Below are positions 16,941 to 24,452 of a stretch of 64,000 nucleotides of DNA, in pieces. The translations under genes were made by a program, and so were the position numbers. Source of the stretch: Micromonospora terminaliae (GTDB lineage Bacteria > Actinomycetota > Actinomycetes > Mycobacteriales > Micromonosporaceae); the NCBI RefSeq assembly GCF_009671205.1, contig NZ_CP045309.1, positions 6,218,001-6,282,000 of the forward strand, in the 5' to 3' direction. Each line of letters starts with the position of its first letter. Positions within the stretch are counted from its first letter, which is position 1. The notes under the pieces were generated by a model, which worked only from the letters and a program-made list of their open reading frames with translations, was not told the origin of the DNA and did not search any database.

Positions 16941-17717
16941 GTGCCGACCTCGGTGCTCCTCGCCGTCCTCGCCGCCGCCGGTCTGCTCGCCCTCGCGCCG
17001 GCGCTGGTCCGCCGGTACGACGCCACCGAGCGGCTGGTGGCGGAGCGGGCGCAGTCGACGGCCCGGGTGCTCGAGCGCCGCCGTCGACGCCGCACCGTGC
17101 CCGGACGGCGGCCGGTGCACCCGCCCCGCTCCCTGATCGTCACGCTCAGTGAAGACTCCGACACGGGTAGTCTCTCCCGTCCGGTGTCGGCGCCACCCGC
17201 CCGGGGCCGCTCGGGGCGGCTCCGCGCGGTGCCGCCCGCCCCCGCCAAGTCCCGCCGACGGCACCCGCCGAAGCGCCGGCACACCCCCGCCGTCTACCGC
17301 CGGCGCCGGGTGCTCGCCGCGCTGCTGCTGCTCAACTTCGTCGAGCTGATCGGCGTGGTGCTGGTCAGCCCCGGATTCTGGATCAGCGTCTCGGTCACCG
17401 GCGCGCTGCTCGTCGCGTACGTCGTACACCTGCGGCAGCGGGCCCTCGCCGAGCGCCGGCGGCGGCGCGCGGAGGCCCGGGAGGCGGCCTGGCTGGCCGC
17501 CCGCCAGGCCGAGGTGCGCCGCGAGCAGGCCCGGCGCGCCGCGGCCCGGCGGGAGGCGCAGCGCCGCCTGGCGGCCCAGCGGGAGGCGGTCCGACGTACC
17601 GCCATGGGGCTGGACCGGCCCGCGGACCTGCCGCCCGCCGCGAGCGGTGGCTCGGTCTCCTACCGGCGCGCGGGTGGCCTGCGCGGGCGGCCGTACCAGA
17701 GCGGGCGGGGCGCCTGA
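16941..17717 (+). CDS. glpR: GlpR/SepX-like divisome membrane protein
   Basis: The 258-aa protein has an N-terminal helix (TSVLLAVLAAAGLLALAPAL, about 3-22), a basic and proline-rich middle, two adjacent helices at about 120-160 (VLAALLLLNFVELIGVVLV then VSVTGALLVAYVV), and a strongly arginine-rich C-terminal helix. This shape and the position after galU, glp and rimJ match GlpR of Corynebacteriales and SepX of Streptomyces, membrane partners of the division machinery. GGGAGG (about 16928-16934) supports GTG 16941; GTG 16935 is also possible. The long charged tail probably forms a coiled coil. Confidence 0.8.
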   Translation: MPTSVLLAVLAAAGLLALAPALVRRYDATERLVAERAQSTARVLERRRRRRTVPGRRPVHPPRSLIVTLSEDSDTGSLSRPVSAPPARGRSGRLRAVPPAPAKSRRRHPPKRRHTPAVYRRRRVLAALLLLNFVELIGVVLVSPGFWISVSVTGALLVAYVVHLRQRALAERRRRRAEAREAAWLAARQAEVRREQARRAAARREAQRRLAAQREAVRRTAMGLDRPADLPPAASGGSVSYRRAGGLRGRPYQSGRGA

Positions 17718-17811
17718 AACTTTTCCTGCCGGTGATGTCGAATCCGGCGGGGGTCGTCCGACGGGTTGGTGAAGGCCGGTGCGGAGCCGGCCCGCGGACA
17801 GGGAGCATGTG

Positions 17812-18363
17812 ATGGCCAAGATCGTGTCGAACTTCTTCATCTCGCTCGACGGTGTCGTGGAGCGGCCGGAGCAGTGGCACTTCCCCTACTTCGACGACGA
17901 GATGGGCGCCGCCGTGGGCAGCGGGGTGGCGGCGACCACGGCGTTCCTGATGGGTCGCACGCAGTACCAGGAGTGGTCGGAGTTCTGGCCGAACCAGACC
18001 GGGGACGACATGGAGTTCGCGTCGTTCATCAACGCGGTGCCGAAGTACGTGCTGTCCACCACCCTCACCGGGACGACCTGGCAGAACTCGCACCTGATCT
18101 CCGGCGACCCGGAGCAGGTCGCGGCGCGGCTGCGGGAGATCAAGGAGAGCACCGACGGGCAGATCGCCATGTCGGGCGGCGCCACCACGGTCCGGTGGCT
18201 GCTGGCCAACGGCCTGCTGGACGAGCTGCGGCTGCTGGTGCACCCGATCGCCGTGGGCCGCGGCCAGCGGCTCTTCGAGGACACGCCGACGTACCCGCTG
18301 CGGCTGGTGAGCAGCGAGACCTTCAAGAGCGGGGTGCTGTACCTGACGTACACCCCCGCGTGA
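17812..18363 (+). CDS. Dihydrofolate reductase family protein (RibD C-terminal domain)
   Basis: The 183-aa protein has the RibD_C/DHFR-like fold: KIVSNFFISLDGVVERPEQW at the N-terminus, FLMGRTQYQEW near residue 44 and MSGGATTVRWLLANGLLDEL near residue 120. It is probably a cytoplasmic NADPH-dependent reductase. Single-domain proteins of this type are common in actinomycetes and their substrates are mostly unknown. The ATG is 94 bp after glpR with a purine-rich stretch (GGGAG) upstream. A strong hairpin follows the stop. Confidence 0.88.
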   Translation: MAKIVSNFFISLDGVVERPEQWHFPYFDDEMGAAVGSGVAATTAFLMGRTQYQEWSEFWPNQTGDDMEFASFINAVPKYVLSTTLTGTTWQNSHLISGDPEQVAARLREIKESTDGQIAMSGGATTVRWLLANGLLDELRLLVHPIAVGRGQRLFEDTPTYPLRLVSSETFKSGVLYLTYTPA

Positions 18364-18374
18364 GCTCTCGCTTC

Positions 18375-18426
18375 GAGATCTTGGAGGGTTTCGGCCCCGA
18401 TCCGGGCCGTTTCCCTCCAAGATCTC
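18375..18426 (+). terminator. Hairpin downstream of the DHFR-like gene
   Basis: A perfect 14-bp stem (GAGATCTTGGAGGG, 18375-18388, with 18413-18426) encloses a second short G/C stem. It begins 12 nt after the stop codon. There is no U-tract; the palindrome could also be a dispersed repeat used as a terminator. Confidence 0.7.
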
Positions 18427-18530
18427 CTGCTGGGGTGGGGCGGTTCGCTTCGGGGGCGCCCGACCTGTTAGCCTTGTCGCCGGCCCGCCCGATGCAAGCC
18501 GGGTGGGACCGACGCTGGTACGCCAGCGGA

Positions 18531-18604
18531 GGGGCTGTGGCGCAGACCGGTAGCGCACCTCGTTCGCATCGAGGGGGTCAGGGGTTCAAATCCCCTCAGC
18601 TCCA
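18531..18604 (+). tRNA. tRNA-Ala (CGC anticodon)
   Basis: A full cloverleaf can be drawn over 74 nt. The acceptor GGGGCTG pairs with CAGCTCC and includes the G3-U70 pair that marks alanine tRNAs. The D arm is GCGC/GCGC, the anticodon stem CCTCG/CGAGG, and the loop TTCGCAT gives anticodon CGC (codon GCG). The T arm AGGGG-TTCAAAT-CCCCT is perfect. The CCA end is not encoded. No integrase lies nearby. Confidence 0.97.
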
Positions 18605-18614
18605 CCCAGCTCAG

Positions 18615-18643
18615 AGGCCGTTTCCGCTCGTCGGAAGCGGCCT
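18615..18643 (+). terminator. Rho-independent terminator after tRNA-Ala
   Basis: The stem AGGCCGTTTCCG / CGGAAGCGGCCT contains one wobble pair and closes the loop CTCGT. A short T-run follows. It begins 10 nt after the tRNA. Confidence 0.85.
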
Positions 18644-18701
18644 TTCCGGTTGTCTGGCCGGATCGGCGGTGCCACGCCCACCCCGGCACTATCGTCGGTG
18701 C

Positions 18702-19046
18702 ATGATCAATGGTGCGCACGTGATCATCTACAGCCGGGACGCGGAGGCGGACCGCGCCTTTCTGAGGGACGTGCTCGGCTACCACCACGTCGACGCCGGT
18801 CACGGCTGGCTCATCTTCCGGCTCCCGCCCGCCGAGGTGGCCGTGCACCCCACCGAGGGCGAGACGTCCCACGAACTGTTCCTCAAGTGCGACGACCTCA
18901 CGGCGACCATGGCGGACCTGGCCGCGAAGGGCGTCGAGTTCACGGTCCCGGTCACCGAGGAGCGGTGGGGTCTGCGCACGGCGCTGCGGCTCCCCGGCGG
19001 GAGCGACCTCGGCCTCTACGAACCGCGCCACCCGGTCGCGATCTGA
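18702..19046 (+). CDS. VOC family (glyoxalase/bleomycin-resistance-like) protein
   Basis: The 114-aa protein is a single VOC domain. It starts MINGAHVIIYSRDAEADRAF, has HVDAGHGWLIFRLPPAEVAV near residue 30, ends with the typical DLGLYEPRHP strand, and contains the linker CDDLTATMADLAAKGVEF. VOC proteins bind divalent metals and act as isomerases, dioxygenases or antibiotic-binding proteins; the substrate here is unknown. TATCGT (18690-18695) sits 6 nt before the ATG, so the message is probably leaderless. Confidence 0.88.
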   Translation: MINGAHVIIYSRDAEADRAFLRDVLGYHHVDAGHGWLIFRLPPAEVAVHPTEGETSHELFLKCDDLTATMADLAAKGVEFTVPVTEERWGLRTALRLPGGSDLGLYEPRHPVAI

Positions 19047-19085
19047 TGCGCCGGCGCACTCCTCGCACGGACGGCGGCGGACGCG

Positions 19086-19550
19086 TCAGGCCCTGCGTAC
19101 CTCGGTGACCATGACCGGATAGGGGCCGGCGGGCATCTCGGCGGTGGCCTGGTCGGCGGGGATCACGTTGTCCATCCGCATGCGCAGCTGCTCGGCGTCG
19201 GCGGCGTCGAACACGACCCGCCACGCCCAGCCGCCGCCGTACTCGCCGGTCAGCTCGAACGTCGCGCCCCTTCCCGGGCCGCCGGTCAACGACATCGGCG
19301 TCGGCTGCTGGTGCCACGAGTCGCCCCAGACGGCGACCAGCGAGCCCTCCCGGTCGCCGGCCCCGACGACGACCAGGCCGTCCTGCGGCCCGTCGTCCGG
19401 GTGCGTCCAGGTGTAGGCGACCGAGGTGAGGTGACCACCGGCCGCCGTCGTCACGGTGACCGTGGCCGGCGACTCCGCGAGCGGGTCGGGAGGCATCAAC
19501 CGGAACCCGTTGCTGCCGGCCCAGGACCCGGCGAAGTCGGCGAGGATCAT
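19086..19550 (-). CDS. Conserved hypothetical protein, 154 aa (DUF1579-like)
   Basis: The soluble 154-aa protein begins MILADFAGSWAGSNGFRLMP and contains many beta-strand-like segments: GGHLTSVAYTWTHPDDGPQ, LVAVWGDSWHQQPTPMSLTG and FELTGEYGGGWAWRVVFD. The pattern resembles DUF1579-type proteins with a lipocalin-like barrel, but I cannot confirm this. No signal peptide is present. It converges on the VOC gene with about 39 bp in between and diverges from the 19649 gene. Confidence 0.65.
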   Translation of the reverse strand: MILADFAGSWAGSNGFRLMPPDPLAESPATVTVTTAAGGHLTSVAYTWTHPDDGPQDGLVVVGAGDREGSLVAVWGDSWHQQPTPMSLTGGPGRGATFELTGEYGGGWAWRVVFDAADAEQLRMRMDNVIPADQATAEMPAGPYPVMVTEVRRA

Positions 19551-19648
19551 CCGCCCACCATAGGCGGCGACGGGAGACCGTCGATCGAGACGGGTTCGTG
19601 TCCCGGACGTGTCCGGCCCCGCACCCGGCGTCGCTAACGTCGTCGCAC

Positions 19649-20104
19649 ATGAGCCCGCCGCCGTACCCGTCCACGATGGTCCCGAACCGGAACCGCGTCG
19701 TCTGGGTGGTCGTCGGGATCTGCGTCGCGGCGCTCCTGGTGGTGGTGCTCATTCCGGTGGCCGGCTTCGTGATCTGGGTGACCACCGGCCCGGACATCGA
19801 CGAGCCGCGGCAGGCGGCCGACCGGTTCGTGCGGCAGCTCGAGCGGGGGGACGACGCGGCCGCGTACGCGTCGACGTGCCCGGAGGTCCAGGCTCGGATC
19901 ACGGTGGCGGGGTTCAGCGCGGCCGTGGAGCGCCTGGGGCGCCCGGTCTCGCACGAACTCACCAGTGCCGTCTTCGGTGACGAGGCCGGCGGCAGTGCCT
20001 TCGTACGGATGCGGCTGACCGACGCCGCCGGTGACACGACCGCGGTGAGTCTCCATCTGGAGGCCGATCCCGCCTGGCGCGTCTGCGACGACCTCCTCGG
20101 CTGA
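19649..20104 (+). CDS. Membrane-anchored hypothetical protein, 151 aa
   Basis: One transmembrane helix lies at about residues 17-40 (VVWVVVGICVAALLVVVLIP). An outside domain follows with the run PRQAADRFVRQLERGDDAAA, which resembles DUF4878-type (NTF2-like) lipoprotein domains, and two cysteines (near 73 and 146) that could form a disulfide. Function is unknown. TAACGT (19635-19640) is 8 nt before the ATG, suggesting a leaderless transcript. Confidence 0.72.
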   Translation: MSPPPYPSTMVPNRNRVVWVVVGICVAALLVVVLIPVAGFVIWVTTGPDIDEPRQAADRFVRQLERGDDAAAYASTCPEVQARITVAGFSAAVERLGRPVSHELTSAVFGDEAGGSAFVRMRLTDAAGDTTAVSLHLEADPAWRVCDDLLG

Positions 20105-20189
20105 TCTCCAGCTCGCGTCGCACCGCCCCTGGCAGCGGTTTCGCCGGTCCGGGTTACCGGCCCGACCACCGTGGTAGTACTGCCTGAAA

Positions 20190-20344
20190 TCAGCGCGAAG
20201 CGGACAGGAGCGCGGTCGGTAGATGCCACGCGTCGGGGATCACGAGGGCGGCCACGAAGATGGCCGCCATCGCCACCCGAAGACCAGGACGAGGTCGAAG
20301 AAGATCTCGAAGGTGGTGGCCCGCTGCGATTCCGCGACCGGCAC
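20190..20344 (-). pseudogene. Collapsed remnant of ltrA (low temperature requirement protein A)
   Basis: From a GTG at 20344 the minus strand reads PVAESQRATTFEIFFDLVLV, the signature N-terminus of LtrA-family membrane proteins. At about 20279 the frame has shifted: the next frame reads VAMAAIFVAALVIPDAW, which resembles a later helix of the family, and a stop follows at 20190. About 50 residues between the two segments are missing, and the rest of the roughly 350-400 aa protein is gone. I infer an internal deletion with frameshift. The remnant lies directly behind the CsbD-like gene. Confidence 0.65.
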
Positions 20345-20363
20345 CGGCCGCGGCCGGGACACC

Positions 20364-20555
20364 TCAGGCGGTGAAGTCGTCCCGCGCGTCCCCCGCGTCC
20401 TGCTGGACGTGCTCGCCGGGCCGTTTGCCCCGGTTCTCATCCTGGCGCCGCACCTCGTCCGCCTCGGACCGCTCGTCCCGGTTCATGTCGCCCAACCGCG
20501 CCCGGGCCGGGCCGGCCAGGTCCTCGAGGTCGTCCTTCGCCCGTTCGACGCTCAT
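20364..20555 (-). CDS. CsbD-like small stress protein, 63 aa
   Basis: The 63-aa protein is highly charged: MSVERAKDDLEDLAGPARAR then DENRGKRPGEHVQQDAGD. The helix pattern and the K-D/L-x-G arrangement resemble CsbD family general stress proteins, which are small, hydrophilic and cytoplasmic. GGGGAGG lies about 5 nt upstream of ATG 20555, so the longer frame starting at 20648 is rejected. The broken ltrA follows 20 bp later, so the gene pair may once have been an operon. Confidence 0.65.
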   Translation of the reverse strand: MSVERAKDDLEDLAGPARARLGDMNRDERSEADEVRRQDENRGKRPGEHVQQDAGDARDDFTA

Positions 20556-20667
20556 GCCGCCTCCCCTGTCGCCGTGGGCGCCGTCGCACCCCTCCGCCAG
20601 CGGCGTCCCCGGCCGTCGAGGACTGAAACCCCGGGGACGGTCAAGCACTTCGACCGCCCACCGCGCC

Positions 20668-21273
20668 TCACGCGACGGGCTGTGTGAGCGCGCTCCGTAC
20701 CGCGTGGAAGTCGGCGGAGCGGTCCGCCTGCGGGCGTGTGGAGACGAACCCGACGACTCCGAGTGTCTCCGCGTCCGCCCAGCCGCAGACCGTCAGGTAG
20801 CTGCCGTCCTCGGCGCGGCCCTGTCCGCAGCGGGCCTCGCCACCGAGCGGGCCGGCATCGACCGGCTCGGTGCCCGTGATCCGGTAGACCTTCAACGCCC
20901 GGCCCAGGGCGCCTGACGGGTCGGTGACGGTTCCGGACGCGCCGCTGACGTACACCACGTCGGCGTCCGGCGTCTCGCCCCCGTAGGCCCAGCCGACGGC
21001 GCTGGTGGGTGCGCCGACCTCGCGCTTGAGCTGATCGAGCTGGGACCGTGCGCCGCCGGTCAGTTCCCGGCTCATCGACTTCGGCATGCCGAGGAGGGTG
21101 TCCGGCGTGGACAGTTTCCGCTGCGGCGGTTGACTCGTGCTCGCCGGTGCGGACGGCTCGGCCGCAGGTTCCGTCGTCGTGCATCCGGCGGCCGACAGCA
21201 GGGCGGCGGTGGCGAGCGCGGCAGCGGTGGCGGCGACCGTTCGGGCGGTCCTGGTGCGGCGGATCGTCGCCAT
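20668..21273 (-). CDS. Putative secreted lipoprotein, 201 aa
   Basis: The N-terminus has a twin-arginine-rich head (ATIRRTRTARTVAATAAALA) and ends in the lipobox LSAAGC at about residue 31, followed by a Thr/Pro/Ser linker. The mature part contains segments such as AVGWAYGGETPDADVVYVSG and LTVCGWADAETLGVVGFVST, with one cysteine pair. It has no recognised domain. GAGGAG just before the ATG supports the start, and a TAAGCT box about 32 nt further upstream could be its -10. Function is unknown; it is probably on the outer face of the membrane. Confidence 0.78.
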   Translation of the reverse strand: MATIRRTRTARTVAATAAALATAALLSAAGCTTTEPAAEPSAPASTSQPPQRKLSTPDTLLGMPKSMSRELTGGARSQLDQLKREVGAPTSAVGWAYGGETPDADVVYVSGASGTVTDPSGALGRALKVYRITGTEPVDAGPLGGEARCGQGRAEDGSYLTVCGWADAETLGVVGFVSTRPQADRSADFHAVRSALTQPVA

Positions 21274-21387
21274 GATGCTCCTCAGCAGAAGGGGAGCGGT
21301 AGCTTAGCGACCCGTTCGCCGGCCCGGTGGCCTGCGGGCCGGCGGGTGACAGCTGATGATTCGGTGGCACACGGAGAGGTCCGGACG

Positions 21388-21425
21388 GATGAGGGGCCGG
21401 TCCCTTCCGGGACCGGCCCCTCATC
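21388..21425 (-). terminator. Strong hairpin terminator
   Basis: A perfect 17-bp stem (GATGAGGGGCCGGTCCC, 21388-21404, with 21409-21425) closes the loop TTCC. It begins 16 nt behind the stop of the minus-strand DUF4352 gene, and separates it from the lipoprotein gene. Confidence 0.88.
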
Positions 21426-21440
21426 GGGTCGCGGACTCTG

Positions 21441-22508
21441 TCACGGCTTCCAGGAGCCGGCGGTACGCAGGTGGTGCTGGTACTCCAGCGTGCCGTTCTT
21501 GTCCTTGACGTCGAAGATGAGCTGCCCCGTGCGCTTGCTGCCGCTGGGCAGGTTGTTGCCCGAGCCCATCAGCTTGCCGCAGCCGGAGAAGGCGCCCGCC
21601 ACGCCGTTCTCCTCGGCGCCGTCGGAGCCGACCCACTTGAAGAAGAACGGGTTGACCGAGCCGGTGCCCTTGGTGACCTCGGCGGTCACGTCGGCGATCA
21701 GGTACATGCCGTTCTTCGGCCCCGGCATGAACTCCTGGCAGGCCTTGTCCTTGGTCCGGAAGTTGCCGACCGTGATCTCGACGGTGCCGTCGTCGTCGTT
21801 GACGATCAGGGTGTCGCCGGACGGCATGTTGAAGGTCTCGCTGTCCGTCTGGCCCGGCTCCGGCGTCGCCGTGGTTCCGCCGGTCGGCGCGTCGTCGACC
21901 GGGTTGCTGTAGGTGACCCCCGGGGTGGGCAGGCTGTCGATCGCGTCCTTGGTCTTCTGCGCCCCGCTGTAGATGGCGAAGATGCCGCCGCCGCAGCAGA
22001 GCAGCAGCATGACCGCCACCACGATGCCGACGGTGATCCAGACGTTCTTGTTGGACTTCTTGGGCGGCGGCCCGAACTGCCCCGGTGCGGGCGGGTACGG
22101 CCCGGCCGGCGGGTACGCCTCACCCGGCGGCGGGTACTGCCCGGGCGGCGGCGGGAACCCGGCACCCGCGGCCGGGTACGGCGGCTGCGGCGGGTAGGGA
22201 GCGCCCGAGGTCGGGGGCTGCGGCGGGTACGGCGTGCCCGAGGCCGGCGGCTGCGGCGCGTACGGCGACTCCGCGGCAGGCGGGTACGCGCCACCCGGCG
22301 GCGGGTACGGCGCACCGGAGGTCGGCGGCTGCGGCGGGTACGGGGCACCCGAGGTCGGCGGCTGCGGCGCGCCCGACACCGGCGGCTGCGGCGGCTGCGG
22401 GCTGCCGGGCACCGGCGGCATCGGCGCGGTGGGGAACGCCTGGGTCGGCGGTTCCTGCGGCTGCTGGTTCGGGTCCTGCGGTCCGAACGGAGGCTGAGGG
22501 TGGCTCAC
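21441..22508 (-). CDS. Proline-rich membrane protein with C-terminal DUF4352-like domain
   Basis: The 355-aa product has three parts. Residues 1-150 are repeats of the type PPTSGAPYPPQPP, so the region is disordered. A transmembrane helix follows at about 156-180 (VWITVGIVVAVMLLLCCGGG). The external domain (about 235-355) contains ITVGNFRTKDKACQEFMPGP and NGMYLIADVTAEVTKGTGSV, typical of the immunoglobulin-like DUF4352 family, often found in lipoproteins. AAGGAG before GTG 22508 supports the start. Its substrate or partner is unknown. The repeats are G/C-rich and give spurious frames on the other strand. Confidence 0.8.
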   Translation of the reverse strand: MSHPQPPFGPQDPNQQPQEPPTQAFPTAPMPPVPGSPQPPQPPVSGAPQPPTSGAPYPPQPPTSGAPYPPPGGAYPPAAESPYAPQPPASGTPYPPQPPTSGAPYPPQPPYPAAGAGFPPPPGQYPPPGEAYPPAGPYPPAPGQFGPPPKKSNKNVWITVGIVVAVMLLLCCGGGIFAIYSGAQKTKDAIDSLPTPGVTYSNPVDDAPTGGTTATPEPGQTDSETFNMPSGDTLIVNDDDGTVEITVGNFRTKDKACQEFMPGPKNGMYLIADVTAEVTKGTGSVNPFFFKWVGSDGAEENGVAGAFSGCGKLMGSGNNLPSGSKRTGQLIFDVKDKNGTLEYQHHLRTAGSWKP

Positions 22509-22583
22509 CGTACTCCTTGGGCACCTTCGAGATCGTCAGTCGGAACGACGGTACAAGCCGACCGCAACGCGACCGCCGGGCCC

Positions 22584-23264
22584 TCACCCCGGTACCAGAA
22601 CGGCAGCGGTGCGCACCAGACCGGCGTCCACCGCGAATCGGCCGGCTATCGACGACGGCGGATCGGTCACCGGCGCGGCGGCGAGGCGGGCCGGCGCGAT
22701 CCGGGCGGTGAAGGTGCCCGCCGCGGGATCGAGCGTGACGCGGGCGTCGGGGAAGTCCAGCCAGGTGCCGACGAGCGGGTGCCAGACCTTGTAGACGGTC
22801 TCCTTGACGCTGAACAGCACGACCGACCAGGCGACCCCGCGGGGCAGCCGGGCCAGCTCCGTCTCCTCCTCGGGCAGGCAGACCTTCCGGCGTACCCCGG
22901 TGGGAAGTTCCCGGTGGCGCTCGGCGTCGATGCCCACCGCGCGGATCTCGGCGGCGCGGGCGGCGGCGGCCGCGCAGTAGTCCCGGGTGTGGGTGATGGC
23001 GCCGACGACGCCGGCCGGCCAGACCGGGGCGCGGTCAATGCCCGCGGGCACCGGCGCGGCCGGCAGCCCCAGGCCGGCCAGCGCCCGGCGGGCGCAGACC
23101 CGGCCGGCGGTGAAGTCCCGGCGGCGGCTGGCCACGGCCCGCTCGCCCAGGCCGGCCCGCTCGGCCGGGAGCAGCGCGCCGGTCCAGTCCGCGGCTCCGG
23201 CCACCGCCACGGCGACCTCGGGCGGCAGAAGGTCCCGCATGACGCCGAAACGTACCGCAACCAT
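22584..23264 (-). CDS. 4'-phosphopantetheinyl transferase (Sfp/EntD type)
   Basis: The 226-aa enzyme carries both family signatures: AVGIDAERH (magnesium-binding aspartate) near residue 113 and FSVKETVYKVWHPLVG (K-E-x3-K) near residue 155. The N-terminus MRDLLPPEVAVAV fits EntD-like enzymes that activate carrier proteins of siderophore, peptide or polyketide synthases by attaching the CoA arm. No synthase gene is in the window, so it may serve a cluster elsewhere. The start may be ATG 23264 or, eight codons later, ATG 23240; neither has a good ribosome site. It is cytoplasmic. Confidence 0.9.
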   Translation of the reverse strand: MVAVRFGVMRDLLPPEVAVAVAGAADWTGALLPAERAGLGERAVASRRRDFTAGRVCARRALAGLGLPAAPVPAGIDRAPVWPAGVVGAITHTRDYCAAAAARAAEIRAVGIDAERHRELPTGVRRKVCLPEEETELARLPRGVAWSVVLFSVKETVYKVWHPLVGTWLDFPDARVTLDPAAGTFTARIAPARLAAAPVTDPPSSIAGRFAVDAGLVRTAAVLVPG

Positions 23265-23352
23265 GTAACGCCGGAGAGTTCCGGGACGCTGTTCGAGCGT
23301 TCCGGGGAGGCACAGTCCACTTGCACGAGTCCACTCACGAGAGGATGGGCCG

Positions 23353-23622
23353 ATGACGCCTGGCGCGAAGGCGTCGGAGTCACGACCGGGCGAACACGCC
23401 CCCGTGACCCCCGACTGGACCTGTGGATCCTGCGGTGAGGACTGGCCCTGTGCCACCAAACGCCGGCAACTGCTGGACGAGTACCAGGTGGACCGCGCCT
23501 CGCTGAGCGTCTATCTCGGCTCCTGCCTGGCCGCCGCCACGCAGGACCTCCGTACCGCCCCGGTCGGCTCGCTCCAGGACCGGTTCATCGGCTGGGTGCC
23601 GCGCCCGCCGCGTACCCTCTGA
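23353..23622 (+). CDS. Small conserved protein with WTCxxCGxxWPC motif, 89 aa
   Basis: The 89-aa protein contains WTCGSCGEDWPCATKRRQLL at about 22-41, three cysteines that could bind zinc, followed by YQVDRASLSVYLGSCLAAAT. As far as I recall, similar short proteins are frequent in Micromonosporaceae and are labelled hypothetical or, without good reason, flavin reductase. GAGGAT (23341-23346) is 6 nt before the ATG, which may be a leaderless -10 box. It runs divergently from the transferase gene. Confidence 0.75.
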   Translation: MTPGAKASESRPGEHAPVTPDWTCGSCGEDWPCATKRRQLLDEYQVDRASLSVYLGSCLAAATQDLRTAPVGSLQDRFIGWVPRPPRTL

Positions 23623-23676
23623 CCCGCGCTTCCGGTGGCCGCCGCGTCGGGTTCGCGGCGGCCACCGGTCGCGGGT

Positions 23677-24450
23677 TCACGGCCGGCGGGGCCGCCGGGT
23701 GAGGGCGAAGCCCACGACGCCCGCCACGGCGGCGAGCACGCCTCCCGCGCTGGTCCACACCCAGCGCGAGCCGGCCTCCGGAAGCCAGCCGGCGAGGCCG
23801 TCCTCCTCCTCGGCGACCGCCTCGGGCGCCGGCTCCGCCCTGAGTACCGTGCCGGCCCTGGTGTTCGCCACCAGTGGCGCCGCCAGCTCCCCGTCGTCGC
23901 CGGACCCGCCGCCGTGGGTGTCGGCGCCGACCAGCAGGTCCACCTCGACCGGCAGGCCCAGGTCGGGCTCGGGCAGGTCGGTGACCGAGAGCCGGAGGTA
24001 GTAGGTGCCGGGCAGCGGGTCGCCGGACCACGGCTCCGCCCAGGGCCGGACGCGGCGCAGCGTGCAGCCCAGCGCCACGCTGGTCGCGGTCGCCGCCGCG
24101 GTCGGGGTCTGCGCGCCGGCCGTGCACGCCTGGCGGCGGCGCAGCCCGTCGAACACGTCGACCGTCCAGGTGGACGTCCCCGTGCGCGGCGTTCCGAAGG
24201 AGACCGTGGCCGTGATCTCGTGGACCTGGCCGGCCTCGGCGCGGAACGACCAGTAGAGGTGGTCGCCGGTCGAGGCGGCCACCCGGACCGGCTGGCCGGG
24301 GGTGATGGCCGTGGCGGTCAGGAACGAGGTGCCCGCCTTGGTGACGGTCGCCGCGCCGGGCGACGGCGTGGGGGCCGCGGCGGCGGCCGCCGGGGTGAGG
24401 GCCAGCCCCGCGGCGGCCAGCGCCGCCGCGGAGGCGATCAGGGTAGGCAT
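23677..24450 (-). CDS. Secreted protein with C-terminal membrane anchor, partner of the VWA protein
   Basis: The 257-aa protein begins with a signal peptide (LIASAAALAAAGLALTPAAA, cleavage around residue 25) and ends with one membrane helix (GGVLAAVAGVVGFALTRRPR), so most of it lies outside the cell. The outside part has beta-sandwich-like sequence: HLYWSFRAEAGQVHEITATV and GDPLPGTYYLRLSVTDL. No catalytic motif is visible. The ATG is 2 bp behind the stop of the VWA gene, so the two are cotranscribed and probably act together. The longer frame is rejected, as it would overlap that gene. Confidence 0.78.
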   Translation of the reverse strand: MPTLIASAAALAAAGLALTPAAAAAAPTPSPGAATVTKAGTSFLTATAITPGQPVRVAASTGDHLYWSFRAEAGQVHEITATVSFGTPRTGTSTWTVDVFDGLRRRQACTAGAQTPTAAATATSVALGCTLRRVRPWAEPWSGDPLPGTYYLRLSVTDLPEPDLGLPVEVDLLVGADTHGGGSGDDGELAAPLVANTRAGTVLRAEPAPEAVAEEEDGLAGWLPEAGSRWVWTSAGGVLAAVAGVVGFALTRRPRRP

Positions 24451-24452
24451 CC

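Noticed and set aside
18531..18720. Integration (att) site at tRNA-Ala
   Set aside because: No integrase, no duplicated tRNA 3' end within the window and no change in gene content was seen; the same holds for tRNA-Gln.
20223..20687. 154-codon plus-strand frame
   Set aside because: It is opposite the CsbD-like gene and the ltrA remnant, lacks a ribosome site and shows no motif.
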